Shown: positions 8,365 through 14,946 of the stretch, piece after piece
Layout: every line of letters starts with the position of its first letter
How positions within the stretch are numbered: the stretch's first letter is position 1
Source: Bacteroidales bacterium
Lineage (GTDB): Bacteria > Bacteroidota > Bacteroidia > Bacteroidales > UBA932
Direction of reading: 5' to 3'
NCBI GenBank assembly: GCA_024689985.1
Contig: JAILCZ010000014.1
Location: 1-32,342, forward strand
DNA length: 32,342 nucleotides
The notes under the pieces: model-generated
The model's database searches: none
Told to the model about the DNA's origin: nothing
What the model saw: only the letters and a program-made list of their open reading frames with translations
Program-made: the position numbers and the translations under genes

Positions 8365-9265
8365 TGTTTTTCCATCTCTTATGTGTCCAGTTGTAGTTCC
8401 AAGGCTGCTTTTCAATGCGTACCTGGAGCTTCTCGTAGAACAGGTTCATAATATCTTCCGGAGAGAGTTGCGAACCGTCGTCGCAGATCTTCTCGAATTC
8501 AATTTCATATCCGCCGTCTTCACGGAGATTGATGAACATCTCCATCACTGCCCAGCCGAACTTATGTGCAAGCTGACCGGCTCCGGTCATCGTCACCGTC
8601 CTCTGGTGCATAAAGTCCTTGACGTGATGCACGGAAGCACCGGCATAAGGGCTCTGGTCGGTCGGGAAAATATAGATTTTCTTCACTCCCCTGTTCCTCA
8701 CGGCCTCGCGGATCACCATATTCGATTCGATGTAGCCCTTGTAGTCCTGACCAGCCGCGGATTTGCGGCTTGCGGCGAACACATCGTTCCAGACAGGGCT
8801 GCGGAGGCCCTTGTAAACCACATACGAATCAGAATATCCGAAAGGAATCTTCGTATCAGAGTAGTTGTAGCAGAAGAAACCTCCAGTAATCTCCCAGTTT
8901 CCGAGGTGGGAATTGAGGACGAGGACGCTGCTGCTCTTTTCATAGACCTCAGCCAGAAGCTCAGGATTCTTGAATTCAGCGATATGGCTGTCGTGGAGTC
9001 TCTTTTCGGATGAGGCTCCGAACCATATCATTTCGACGATGAGCCTTGCCAGATGGTCGTAGGACTTCCTGGCGATATCGACGATCTCATCGTATCTCTT
9101 TGTCGGGAATGCGCGGGACAAATTGATCATCACCACATTACGCCTATAGCGAACGATATCGCACAGGATGAAGGAAATCACCTTGGCGCACGCATAGTGG
9201 AATTTGAGAGGAAGACAACCGAGAGTCTTGAGAGCCCCTCTGATCAATAGATATCCGATTTTCAT
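8357..9265 (-). CDS. Lipid A biosynthesis acyltransferase (LpxL/HtrB family)
   Basis: The 302-aa protein has the pattern of late lipid A acyltransferases: a hydrophobic N-terminal anchor, the RYRRNVVMINLSRAFP segment (family form YR..V...NL..SFP), and the catalytic H-x4-E motif in NSHLGNWE (His120, Glu125). It would add a secondary acyl chain to the lipid A precursor at the inner membrane. The gene starts at the ATG at 9265; an upstream in-frame TTG would place the first codons inside the promoter. The predicted transcription start is only 2-5 nt before the ATG, so the mRNA may be nearly leaderless. It heads the lpxL-DUF4831-pepD set. Confidence 0.85.
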   Translation of the reverse strand: MKIGYLLIRGALKTLGCLPLKFHYACAKVISFILCDIVRYRRNVVMINLSRAFPTKRYDEIVDIARKSYDHLARLIVEMIWFGASSEKRLHDSHIAEFKNPELLAEVYEKSSSVLVLNSHLGNWEITGGFFCYNYSDTKIPFGYSDSYVVYKGLRSPVWNDVFAASRKSAAGQDYKGYIESNMVIREAVRNRGVKKIYIFPTDQSPYAGASVHHVKDFMHQRTVTMTGAGQLAHKFGWAVMEMFINLREDGGYEIEFEKICDDGSQLSPEDIMNLFYEKLQVRIEKQPWNYNWTHKRWKNND

Positions 9266-9273
9266 ACGAAAGA

Positions 9274-9305
9274 CAAATATATCAAATTTTGTTATCTTTG
9301 TCAAA
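9274..9305 (-). promoter_or_regulatory. Promoter of lpxL-type gene operon
   Basis: The minus strand carries TTTG (complement of 9302-9305), a 20-nt spacer and TATATTTG (complement of 9274-9281), a full match to the Bacteroidota consensus. Its -7 box ends 8 nt before the ATG at 9265. Confidence 0.8.
9293..9300 (+). promoter_or_regulatory. Putative -7 element for the POT transporter gene
   Basis: TATCTTTG matches TAnnTTTG, 53 nt upstream of the transporter ATG. No TTTG is present at -33. The box lies inside the spacer of the oppositely directed lpxL-type promoter, so the two promoters occupy the same stretch of DNA. Confidence 0.5.
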
Positions 9306-9353
9306 ATGTGCTCTACGCACTGTTAACCCTGCAATTTTCAAACACAAAACAAT

Positions 9354-10925
9354 ATGTTCAAAAACCATCCTAAGGGTTTGCTTGCAGCAGCCTTAAGTAA
9401 CATGGGCGAGCGTTTCGGCTACTACATTATGAACGCCGTCCTCGTTCTCTTCCTTACTTCAAAGTTTGGAATTCCTGATGAGAAGAGTGCTCTCATCTAT
9501 TCATTCTTCTATTTCGGAATTTATGTCCTGAGCCTCGTCGGAGGTATAATCGCAGACCACACCCAGAACTACAAGGGAACGATCCAGAGCGGTCTCATCA
9601 CGATGGCCCTCGGTTATGTCTGCCTCGCAATTCCTATCACGGCAACAGCAATGAACCAGAGCTGGCTCCTTCCGTTCACCTGCCTCGCCCTCTTTATGAT
9701 CGCCTTCGGTAACGGTCTCTTCAAGGGCAACCTCCAGGCTATGGTCGGTCAGCTTTACGACAACTTCGAAGCCGAGGAGGCAAAGAAAGGTCCTGAAGCA
9801 GCAAAGGCAGCCCAGGGCAAGCGTGACTCAGGTTTCCAGATTTTCTACGTATTCATCAACATCGGCGGCCTCATCGCACCTTTCATCGCTCCGCTTCTCA
9901 GAAGCTGGTGGCTCAAGGCACACGACTTCATCTACAACGCCAGCCTTCCTGCCCTCTGCCATCAGTACATCGCTGATCCTTCAGCAATGAGCGCAGAGCA
10001 GATGCAGAACCTCAACGACCTCGCAGCAGCTTCAGTCCTCAGCGGACAGCCAGTTGCAGATATGGGCGTCTTCGCAGCCGATTATCTCAAGATTTTCAAT
10101 GAAGGTATCCACTACTCATTCTTCGCGTCAGTAGCGGCTATGCTTCTTTCACTCTGCATCTTCCTTGCAACCAAGAAGATCCTCCCTACACCGGCGAAGA
10201 AGGAAGCAAAGGCAGCAGCAGGATACACCGAAGAAGAGAAGGTAGCTATGGCAAAGGAGATCAAGCAGAGAATGTACGCTCTCTTCGCAGTGCTCGGAAT
10301 CTGCATCTTCTTCTGGCTCAGCTTCCACCAGAACGGTCAGTCTCTCTCATTCTTCGCACGTGACTTCGTCAATACGAGCAAGATCGCTCCTGAAGTATGG
10401 CAGGCCGTGAATCCGTTCTTCGTGATCGTCCTCACTCCTGTGATTATGGCAATCTTCGGAGCTCTCAGCAAGAAGGGCAAGGAAGTGTCAACTCCTAGAA
10501 AGATCGCCATCGGTATGGGCATCACCGGACTTGCATACCTCTTCCTTATGTGCCTGTCAATTTCTGCAGGCTATCCTTCAGGAACAGAGTTCCGCGCAAT
10601 GCCGGTTGCCGAGGCTGAAGCAATGAAGGTTGGTCCTTGGGCCCTCATCCTCACCTACTTCTTCCTTACGGTAGCAGAGCTCTTCATCTCCCCTCTCGGA
10701 CTTTCATTCGTATCGAAGGTGGCTCCTAAGAACCTTCAGGGTCTCTGCCAGGGTCTCTGGCTCGGCGCTACGGCTCTCGGAAACCTCTTCATCTTCGTAG
10801 GACCGATTATGTACAACGCCTGGCCGATCTGGAAATGCTGGGCAGTGTTCCTCGTAATCTGTCTCATCGCCATGAGCGTAATGCTCGGAATGGTTACCTG
10901 GCTCGAGAAGATTACAAAGAACTAA
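9354..10925 (+). CDS. POT (PTR2) family peptide transporter
   Basis: The 523-aa polytopic membrane protein is of the major facilitator superfamily, proton-dependent oligopeptide transporter branch. It starts MFKNHPKGLLAAALSNMGER and has about 12-14 hydrophobic segments. The first-helix signature of POT proteins, ExxERFxYY, reads N16-MGERFGYY here: the second Glu, Arg and both Tyr are kept but the first Glu is Asn. The helix-4 lysine motif is present as GNGLFKGN. Expected substrates are di- and tripeptides. The gene stands alone on the plus strand, divergent from lpxL-DUF4831-pepD and convergent with the EIIC-like gene, whose end lies 14 nt away. No intrinsic terminator is visible between them. 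Confidence 0.88.
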   Translation: MFKNHPKGLLAAALSNMGERFGYYIMNAVLVLFLTSKFGIPDEKSALIYSFFYFGIYVLSLVGGIIADHTQNYKGTIQSGLITMALGYVCLAIPITATAMNQSWLLPFTCLALFMIAFGNGLFKGNLQAMVGQLYDNFEAEEAKKGPEAAKAAQGKRDSGFQIFYVFINIGGLIAPFIAPLLRSWWLKAHDFIYNASLPALCHQYIADPSAMSAEQMQNLNDLAAASVLSGQPVADMGVFAADYLKIFNEGIHYSFFASVAAMLLSLCIFLATKKILPTPAKKEAKAAAGYTEEEKVAMAKEIKQRMYALFAVLGICIFFWLSFHQNGQSLSFFARDFVNTSKIAPEVWQAVNPFFVIVLTPVIMAIFGALSKKGKEVSTPRKIAIGMGITGLAYLFLMCLSISAGYPSGTEFRAMPVAEAEAMKVGPWALILTYFFLTVAELFISPLGLSFVSKVAPKNLQGLCQGLWLGATALGNLFIFVGPIMYNAWPIWKCWAVFLVICLIAMSVMLGMVTWLEKITKN

Positions 10926-10939
10926 GCCAGTAAGAAATA

Positions 10940-12001
10940 TCAGATTTTAAGGTCGTCCTTCCGGATCCAGCCCAATCTGCGTGAAACCTCTCCGAGGCAG
11001 AAGCAGATGGCTGCCGGGAGGACGAAGCATATAAGGACGAGTCCGATCCAGTCGAAAGTCGTAGGGTCGGTCCATCCAGTCCATACTCCAATAGGGCCGC
11101 AGAGGCCGCAGGTACCCATTCCTGAATTGACTGCAGCTCCGTTCATCTCAAGATGGAAGATGCAGGTGGCAACAGGGCCCGTGATCATACTCGTAAGGAT
11201 AGGAGCGATCCATATCTTGGGATTCCTGAGGATGTTTCCCATCTGGAGCATACTGGTTCCGAGTCCCTGGGACACGAGACCGCCCCAGCGGTTCTCCCTG
11301 AAGCTCATCACGGCGAAACCTATCATCTGTGCGCAGCAGCCTGCGACGGCGGCTCCTCCGGCGAGACCGGTAAGTCCGAGTCCGGCGCAGATGGCAGCGG
11401 ACGAAATCGGAAGGGTAAGGGCGATGCCGACGATGGCAGAGACGAGGATGCCCATAACGAAAGGCTGACGCTCAGTCGCCCACATAATGAGGTTGCCCAC
11501 CCAGCTTGCGGCGTGTCCAACGGGGGCAGCGATGAGGCTGGCCACGATGACGCCGACGAGGAGGGTGACGATAGGAGTGACGAGGATGTCAATCCTGGTC
11601 TCCTTGGACACCATCTTGCCGAATTCTGCGGCTATGATGGATACGATATAGACGGCGAAAGGGCCGCCGGCGCCTCCGAGGATGTTGGTCGCGTAGCCTA
11701 CAGGCACGAGGGTAAAGAGGACCATTCCGCTTGCGTGGAGGGCGAAGCCGATTGCCACGGCCATAGCAGGGCCGGCCATTGCGGAAGCGAGGCCTCCGAT
11801 GGTATATGCCTTCTCACCTATGGTGACGACGGACTTGGTGAGGAATCCGATTCCAAGCTGGGCGCCGAGGGTATTGAGGATGGTGCCGATGAGAAGCGTA
11901 CAAAAAAGACCTTGTGCCATTGCGGACATGGCATCAACACCATATCTCTGCAATGACACAACTACGTCTTTACGCTTCAGAAAATTTCCGAATGCGCTCA
12001 T
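10940..12001 (-). CDS. Orphan PTS EIIC-like / PfoR-type membrane protein
   Basis: The 353-aa protein is almost entirely hydrophobic, with roughly ten membrane segments, Gly/Ala-rich helices and motifs such as ALHASGMVLFTLVPVGYA, FVMGILVSAIVGIALTLPIS and MGTCGLCGPIGVWTGW. This is the pattern of the EIIC-2/PfoR family (PTS_EIIC_2), which resembles the membrane component of sugar phosphotransferase systems. No EIIA, EIIB, HPr or enzyme I gene is nearby. The ATG follows the stop of the exported nicotinamidase gene by 2 nt, so the two are almost certainly co-transcribed and perhaps translationally coupled. The substrate is unknown; transport of nicotinate or a related small molecule is a guess from context only. 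Confidence 0.7.
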   Translation of the reverse strand: MSAFGNFLKRKDVVVSLQRYGVDAMSAMAQGLFCTLLIGTILNTLGAQLGIGFLTKSVVTIGEKAYTIGGLASAMAGPAMAVAIGFALHASGMVLFTLVPVGYATNILGGAGGPFAVYIVSIIAAEFGKMVSKETRIDILVTPIVTLLVGVIVASLIAAPVGHAASWVGNLIMWATERQPFVMGILVSAIVGIALTLPISSAAICAGLGLTGLAGGAAVAGCCAQMIGFAVMSFRENRWGGLVSQGLGTSMLQMGNILRNPKIWIAPILTSMITGPVATCIFHLEMNGAAVNSGMGTCGLCGPIGVWTGWTDPTTFDWIGLVLICFVLPAAICFCLGEVSRRLGWIRKDDLKI

Positions 12002-12003
12002 AT

Positions 12004-12690
12004 TTACTTTCTGTTGACTCCTGTCTCGTTGATGAATTCCTTGAGAGCTGAACCGTCATCGATGCTGCAGATGAGGTCAGTGAGGACTGACACGTTCTTG
12101 GCACCCGTAAGGTTGATCACGTTCTTTGCGCTCTCCTTCACGCAGTAGTCACCTGCAAGACCGCAGACGTCAATTTCGTCAGCGTTTGTGAGCCACTTGT
12201 AGATGGTTGAGTTCTCATCGAGATTCTCGAAAGCACCATACTGCTCCTTGTCCTGCTCCTGACCCTTGAGGAAGATCTGAACCTTCATAGGACCCTCGGC
12301 GAGGATTGGCTTGAAATCATCTGCAAGACCGGCGCCCTCAGTGTACTGAACGCAGTGAGCAGGCCAGATACCGCCCTGATCCTTGAAAGAGCAATGGTCT
12401 CCAGGATGCCAGTCCATAGTGAAGATTACGCCGTCGTAAGACTTTGCAGCCTCGGCGATCTTAGCCGTAATATTTTCTCCGCCAGGAACATAGAGCGAAC
12501 CCTTTGGATCGAAGAAGTCTTTCTGTACGTCAACTACGACAAGGACCTTTGCCCTGTAGTAGAGTGAATCATTCTGTTCCTGTGTAAGAACCTGAGCCTC
12601 TTCAGCTGCCTGCTCAGCAGTTTTCTGCTGGTTGTTGCAGCAAGCCCACGCTGCTACGATAGCAGCAGCGAACACTACCAATTTTTTCAT
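12004..12690 (-). CDS. Exported nicotinamidase (isochorismatase-like hydrolase)
   Basis: The 228-aa protein combines a signal sequence with a complete nicotinamidase. Residues 1-16 (MKKLVVFAAAIVAAWA) form a short hydrophobic export signal followed by Cys17-Cys18 and a polar linker to about residue 45; the lipobox (AWAC) is atypical, so lipoprotein or soluble periplasmic forms are both possible. The catalytic triad fits Asp54 (VVVDVQKDFFD), Lys142 (IFLKGQEQD) and Cys183 (GLAGDYCVKESA). Metal ligands fit Asp93, His95 and His99 (MDWHPGDHCSF), with WPAHCVQ after them. It would convert nicotinamide to nicotinate outside the cytoplasm. It lies 13 nt after purC and 2 nt before the EIIC-like gene. 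Classical PncA is cytosolic, so export is the odd point. Confidence 0.82.
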   Translation of the reverse strand: MKKLVVFAAAIVAAWACCNNQQKTAEQAAEEAQVLTQEQNDSLYYRAKVLVVVDVQKDFFDPKGSLYVPGGENITAKIAEAAKSYDGVIFTMDWHPGDHCSFKDQGGIWPAHCVQYTEGAGLADDFKPILAEGPMKVQIFLKGQEQDKEQYGAFENLDENSTIYKWLTNADEIDVCGLAGDYCVKESAKNVINLTGAKNVSVLTDLICSIDDGSALKEFINETGVNRK

Positions 12691-12703
12691 ATATACTTAA
12701 CCT

Positions 12704-13642
12704 TTATTTGAGATTCTTGAGACACTCGGCGACATTCTTCTCCATCTGCTCGGCTGAATAGTCGACGCGGTTGAACTTGTCACCGGTAATATGCTCGTAG
12801 AGCTCCACGTATCTGTCAGTAATTCCTGAAACGACCTCAGGTGTCATCTCAGGCACCTTCTGGCCTTCCTGACCCTGGAAGCCGTTGGCCATAAGCCACT
12901 CGCGGACGAATTCCTTTGAAAGCTGCTTCTGGTGCTCGCCCTTTGCAAGACGCTCCTCATAGCCGTCAGCGTAGAAATAGCGTGATGAGTCAGGTGTGTG
13001 GATTTCATCCATAAGATAGATCTTGCCGTCGTACTTACCGAACTCATACTTCGTATCAACGAGGATGAGGCCCTGCTTTGCAGCGATCTCGGTACCTCTC
13101 TGGAAGATAGCGCGGGTATATTTCTCGAGCTGGTCATACTCTTCCCTGGTGACGATGCCCTGGGCGATGAGCTCCTCAGGAGTGATGTCCTCATCGTGTC
13201 CCTCGGCGGCCTTTGAAGTAGGAGTGATGATTGGCTGCGGGAACTTCTGGTTTTCTACCATACCTTCAGGAAGTTCGACTCCGCAGAGGCTTCTCTTTCC
13301 GGCCTTGTACTCTCTCCAGGCGTGGCCTGCGAGGTAACCGCGGATGACCATTTCAACCTTGAAAGGCTCGCACTTGTAGCCGACTGTGACATTGGCGTCA
13401 GGAACAGCCACTTTCCAGTTAGGAAGGATGTCCGAAGTAGCATCAAGGAACTTTGCGGCAATCTGGTTGAGAACCTGTCCCTTGAAAGGAATTCCCTCAG
13501 GAAGGACAACGTCAAACGCAGAAATTCTGTCTGATACTACCATAACGAGGTACTTTCCGAGATCATACACGTCTCTTACCTTTCCCACGTATTTTCCTTT
13601 CTGACCAGGAAAATTGAAGTCGGTCTTTACAATTGCTTTCAT
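12704..13642 (-). CDS. purC: Phosphoribosylaminoimidazole-succinocarboxamide synthase (SAICAR synthetase)
   Basis: The 312-aa enzyme joins aspartate to CAIR using ATP in purine synthesis. Signature segments are [37 protein letters not shown] near the N-terminus, [19 protein letters not shown], and [20 protein letters not shown] with the following [12 protein letters not shown]. The length suits the longer PurC form (about 300 aa) rather than the short 240-aa enterobacterial form. The start at 13642 gives [21 protein letters not shown] -7 box lies 46 nt upstream. It is the first gene of a probable purC-nicotinamidase-EIIC-like transcript. Confidence 0.95.
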   Translation of the reverse strand: MKAIVKTDFNFPGQKGKYVGKVRDVYDLGKYLVMVVSDRISAFDVVLPEGIPFKGQVLNQIAAKFLDATSDILPNWKVAVPDANVTVGYKCEPFKVEMVIRGYLAGHAWREYKAGKRSLCGVELPEGMVENQKFPQPIITPTSKAAEGHDEDITPEELIAQGIVTREEYDQLEKYTRAIFQRGTEIAAKQGLILVDTKYEFGKYDGKIYLMDEIHTPDSSRYFYADGYEERLAKGEHQKQLSKEFVREWLMANGFQGQEGQKVPEMTPEVVSGITDRYVELYEHITGDKFNRVDYSAEQMEKNVAECLKNLK

Positions 13643-13687
13643 CTGGTAATTTATGCTTTATGCCACTTGGGCAGTTTATTTCCGCCG

Positions 13688-13712
13688 CAAAGATATTAAA
13701 TATTTTTAATAT
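13688..13712 (-). promoter_or_regulatory. Putative purC -7 element with overlapping AT-only palindrome
   Basis: The minus strand reads TATCTTTG (complement of 13688-13695), a -7 match 46 nt before the purC ATG; no clear TTTG is found at -33. A perfect inverted repeat of 8 bp with a 4-nt loop (13693-13712, A and T only) overlaps this box and the stop codon of the upstream gene. It could be a weak terminator, an operator or chance in AT-rich DNA. Confidence 0.4.
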
Positions 13713-14512
13713 TTACTTGCCGTCAGCTTCAATCTGTACTTGATACTGCCGAAATTTCTGTAAAACAGACCTTCAGCCTCCTCTCCCCTGAGCGGCTGAC
13801 GGAACCAGGTCAGAGGATCGACCACGAAATCCACGCTCTCACGGCTACCCTCCTTCTCGAAACCGAGTTCGCGGTAGGCCCTTCCGTCCGACCACTCCAG
13901 GTCGGCATAGGTCATCACGTCGTCAGGATGCACGTCCTCGATGAATGCCTTCAGCATCTTGCCCATTCCACCGATCACCCTGACCTCCGGCAGGGAGGAG
14001 TAACGCACCCATTCATAGGAACTTACCATCACTCCGTCCTTGTTCCACCTTCTCGGATTGGAGAATTCGGACACGGCCACCATCGTCCCCTTCGGAAATT
14101 TGTAGTCCCTCTTGAGGAAGAGGCCGTAGCGGTAGCGGCAGGATGCGTCCCCATAGCTGTGGGTGTCGGAAAGGAAGGCCGCAGCGGCAGGCTTGTCAAT
14201 CCTGCGGACCTCACAGAAGCGGGCGAACACGCTGGTAAATTCTCCCAGATGAGCCAGCAGACGGGCCCTCATCATATCCTCGCTCACCTTCCACCTGTCC
14301 TGAGGCAGGAAGATCACCGGCTTGTCGAAAGCCGACGCAGCCTCCAGCACCCTGTCGTGAGTCCGGACTGCATCCTCAAGGGTGAGGTCGGAGAGAGGTA
14401 TCGGAATTATTGCGACGCCTTCGGCTTCGAATACCGTAGTGTCCGCAACGACTTTCTCCGTCACGGCACCCGTCTTGGTCAGGAGTTTTCTTATTTCACC
14501 AGTGAACGACAT
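13706..14512 (-). CDS. Unrecognised protein with a phage Hef-like C-terminal pattern
   Basis: I do not recognise this 268-aa protein with confidence. The C-terminal half has a chain of motifs: VAVSEFSNPRRW (about 150), SSYEWVRYSSLPEVRVIGG, GKMLKAFIEDVHPDDVMTYA, then DLEWSDGRAYRELGF (about 215-230). This order recalls the restriction-endonuclease-like domain of Hef-type free-standing homing endonucleases of phages (FS..R.., YEW..R, GG..KLLK.F, SYADRRWS.G..Y..LGF). The N-terminal half contains IIPIPLSDLTLEDAVRTHD and a Y-R-Y-G segment before it, suggesting a distinct domain. There is no signal peptide or membrane span. The gene overlaps the recX 3' end by 22 bp and ends the rlmN-patatin-recX run, so it is transcribed with a recombination regulator. 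It may be a chromosomally fixed nuclease-like protein. Confidence 0.5.
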   Translation of the reverse strand: MSFTGEIRKLLTKTGAVTEKVVADTTVFEAEGVAIIPIPLSDLTLEDAVRTHDRVLEAASAFDKPVIFLPQDRWKVSEDMMRARLLAHLGEFTSVFARFCEVRRIDKPAAAAFLSDTHSYGDASCRYRYGLFLKRDYKFPKGTMVAVSEFSNPRRWNKDGVMVSSYEWVRYSSLPEVRVIGGMGKMLKAFIEDVHPDDVMTYADLEWSDGRAYRELGFEKEGSRESVDFVVDPLTWFRQPLRGEEAEGLFYRNFGSIKYRLKLTASKY

Positions 14513-14943
14513 ATCTTATCCACATCATCGTAGTCATAGCCTCTTGAGAGGCCGTATTTCAGGAGCCTCAACCTTGCGTCAGGCTGATCCTTGACAGTCC
14601 TGTACTTCGCTTCCAACAGCTTGCTGAGCTTCTTCAAAGCATCATCCCCGTCTATTTCCCCGAGGGCCCCGGAAGCGACATCCCTGGAGATACCCTTCGC
14701 AGAGAGGGCATAGATTATCTTGACAGGACCCCAGCCAGTAAGGTGGGCCTTTTCACGGGCGAAGGCCGCGGCGTAGCGGGCATCGTCCACGTATTTTTCC
14801 TTGAGAAGCGAGGCGACGACTCTCTCAGCAGCCTCCCTGTCCCCCTCCAAAGCTTTCAAAGCCTTGGAAAGCACGTCTGAAGTGCAGTATTCCCTTCGGG
14901 AACACTGCCTCTGAAGTCTGCCTAGAATCTGTTCTTCAGTCAT
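14491..14943 (-). CDS. recX: RecX family regulatory protein
   Basis: The 150-aa, highly charged all-helical protein has the RecX three-helix repeat pattern: an N-terminal LGRLQRQCSRREYCTSDVL segment, LLKEKYVDDARYAAAFAREK with the following GWGPVKIIYALSAKGI, and a C-terminal RLLKYGLSRGYDYDDV. RecX binds the RecA filament and modulates recombination. In many bacteria recX lies beside recA; here it is about 3.6 kb away and on the other strand, in the operon that is divergent from recA. It lies 3 nt after the patatin-barrel gene and overlaps the next gene by 22 bp, which suggests coupled translation. Confidence 0.85.
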   Translation of the reverse strand: MTEEQILGRLQRQCSRREYCTSDVLSKALKALEGDREAAERVVASLLKEKYVDDARYAAAFAREKAHLTGWGPVKIIYALSAKGISRDVASGALGEIDGDDALKKLSKLLEAKYRTVKDQPDARLRLLKYGLSRGYDYDDVDKICRSLVK

Positions 14944-14946
14944 AGT

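Noticed and set aside
8318..9013. A 231-codon open frame opposite the lpxL-type gene
   Set aside because: It is antisense to a clear acyltransferase and lacks a promoter or recognisable motif.
11153..11956. A 267-codon open frame opposite the EIIC-like gene
   Set aside because: Its product is extremely rich in Gly, Asp, Glu and His, a mirror of Ala/Gly/Val/Ile-rich membrane helices on the other strand. No domain or start signal supports it.
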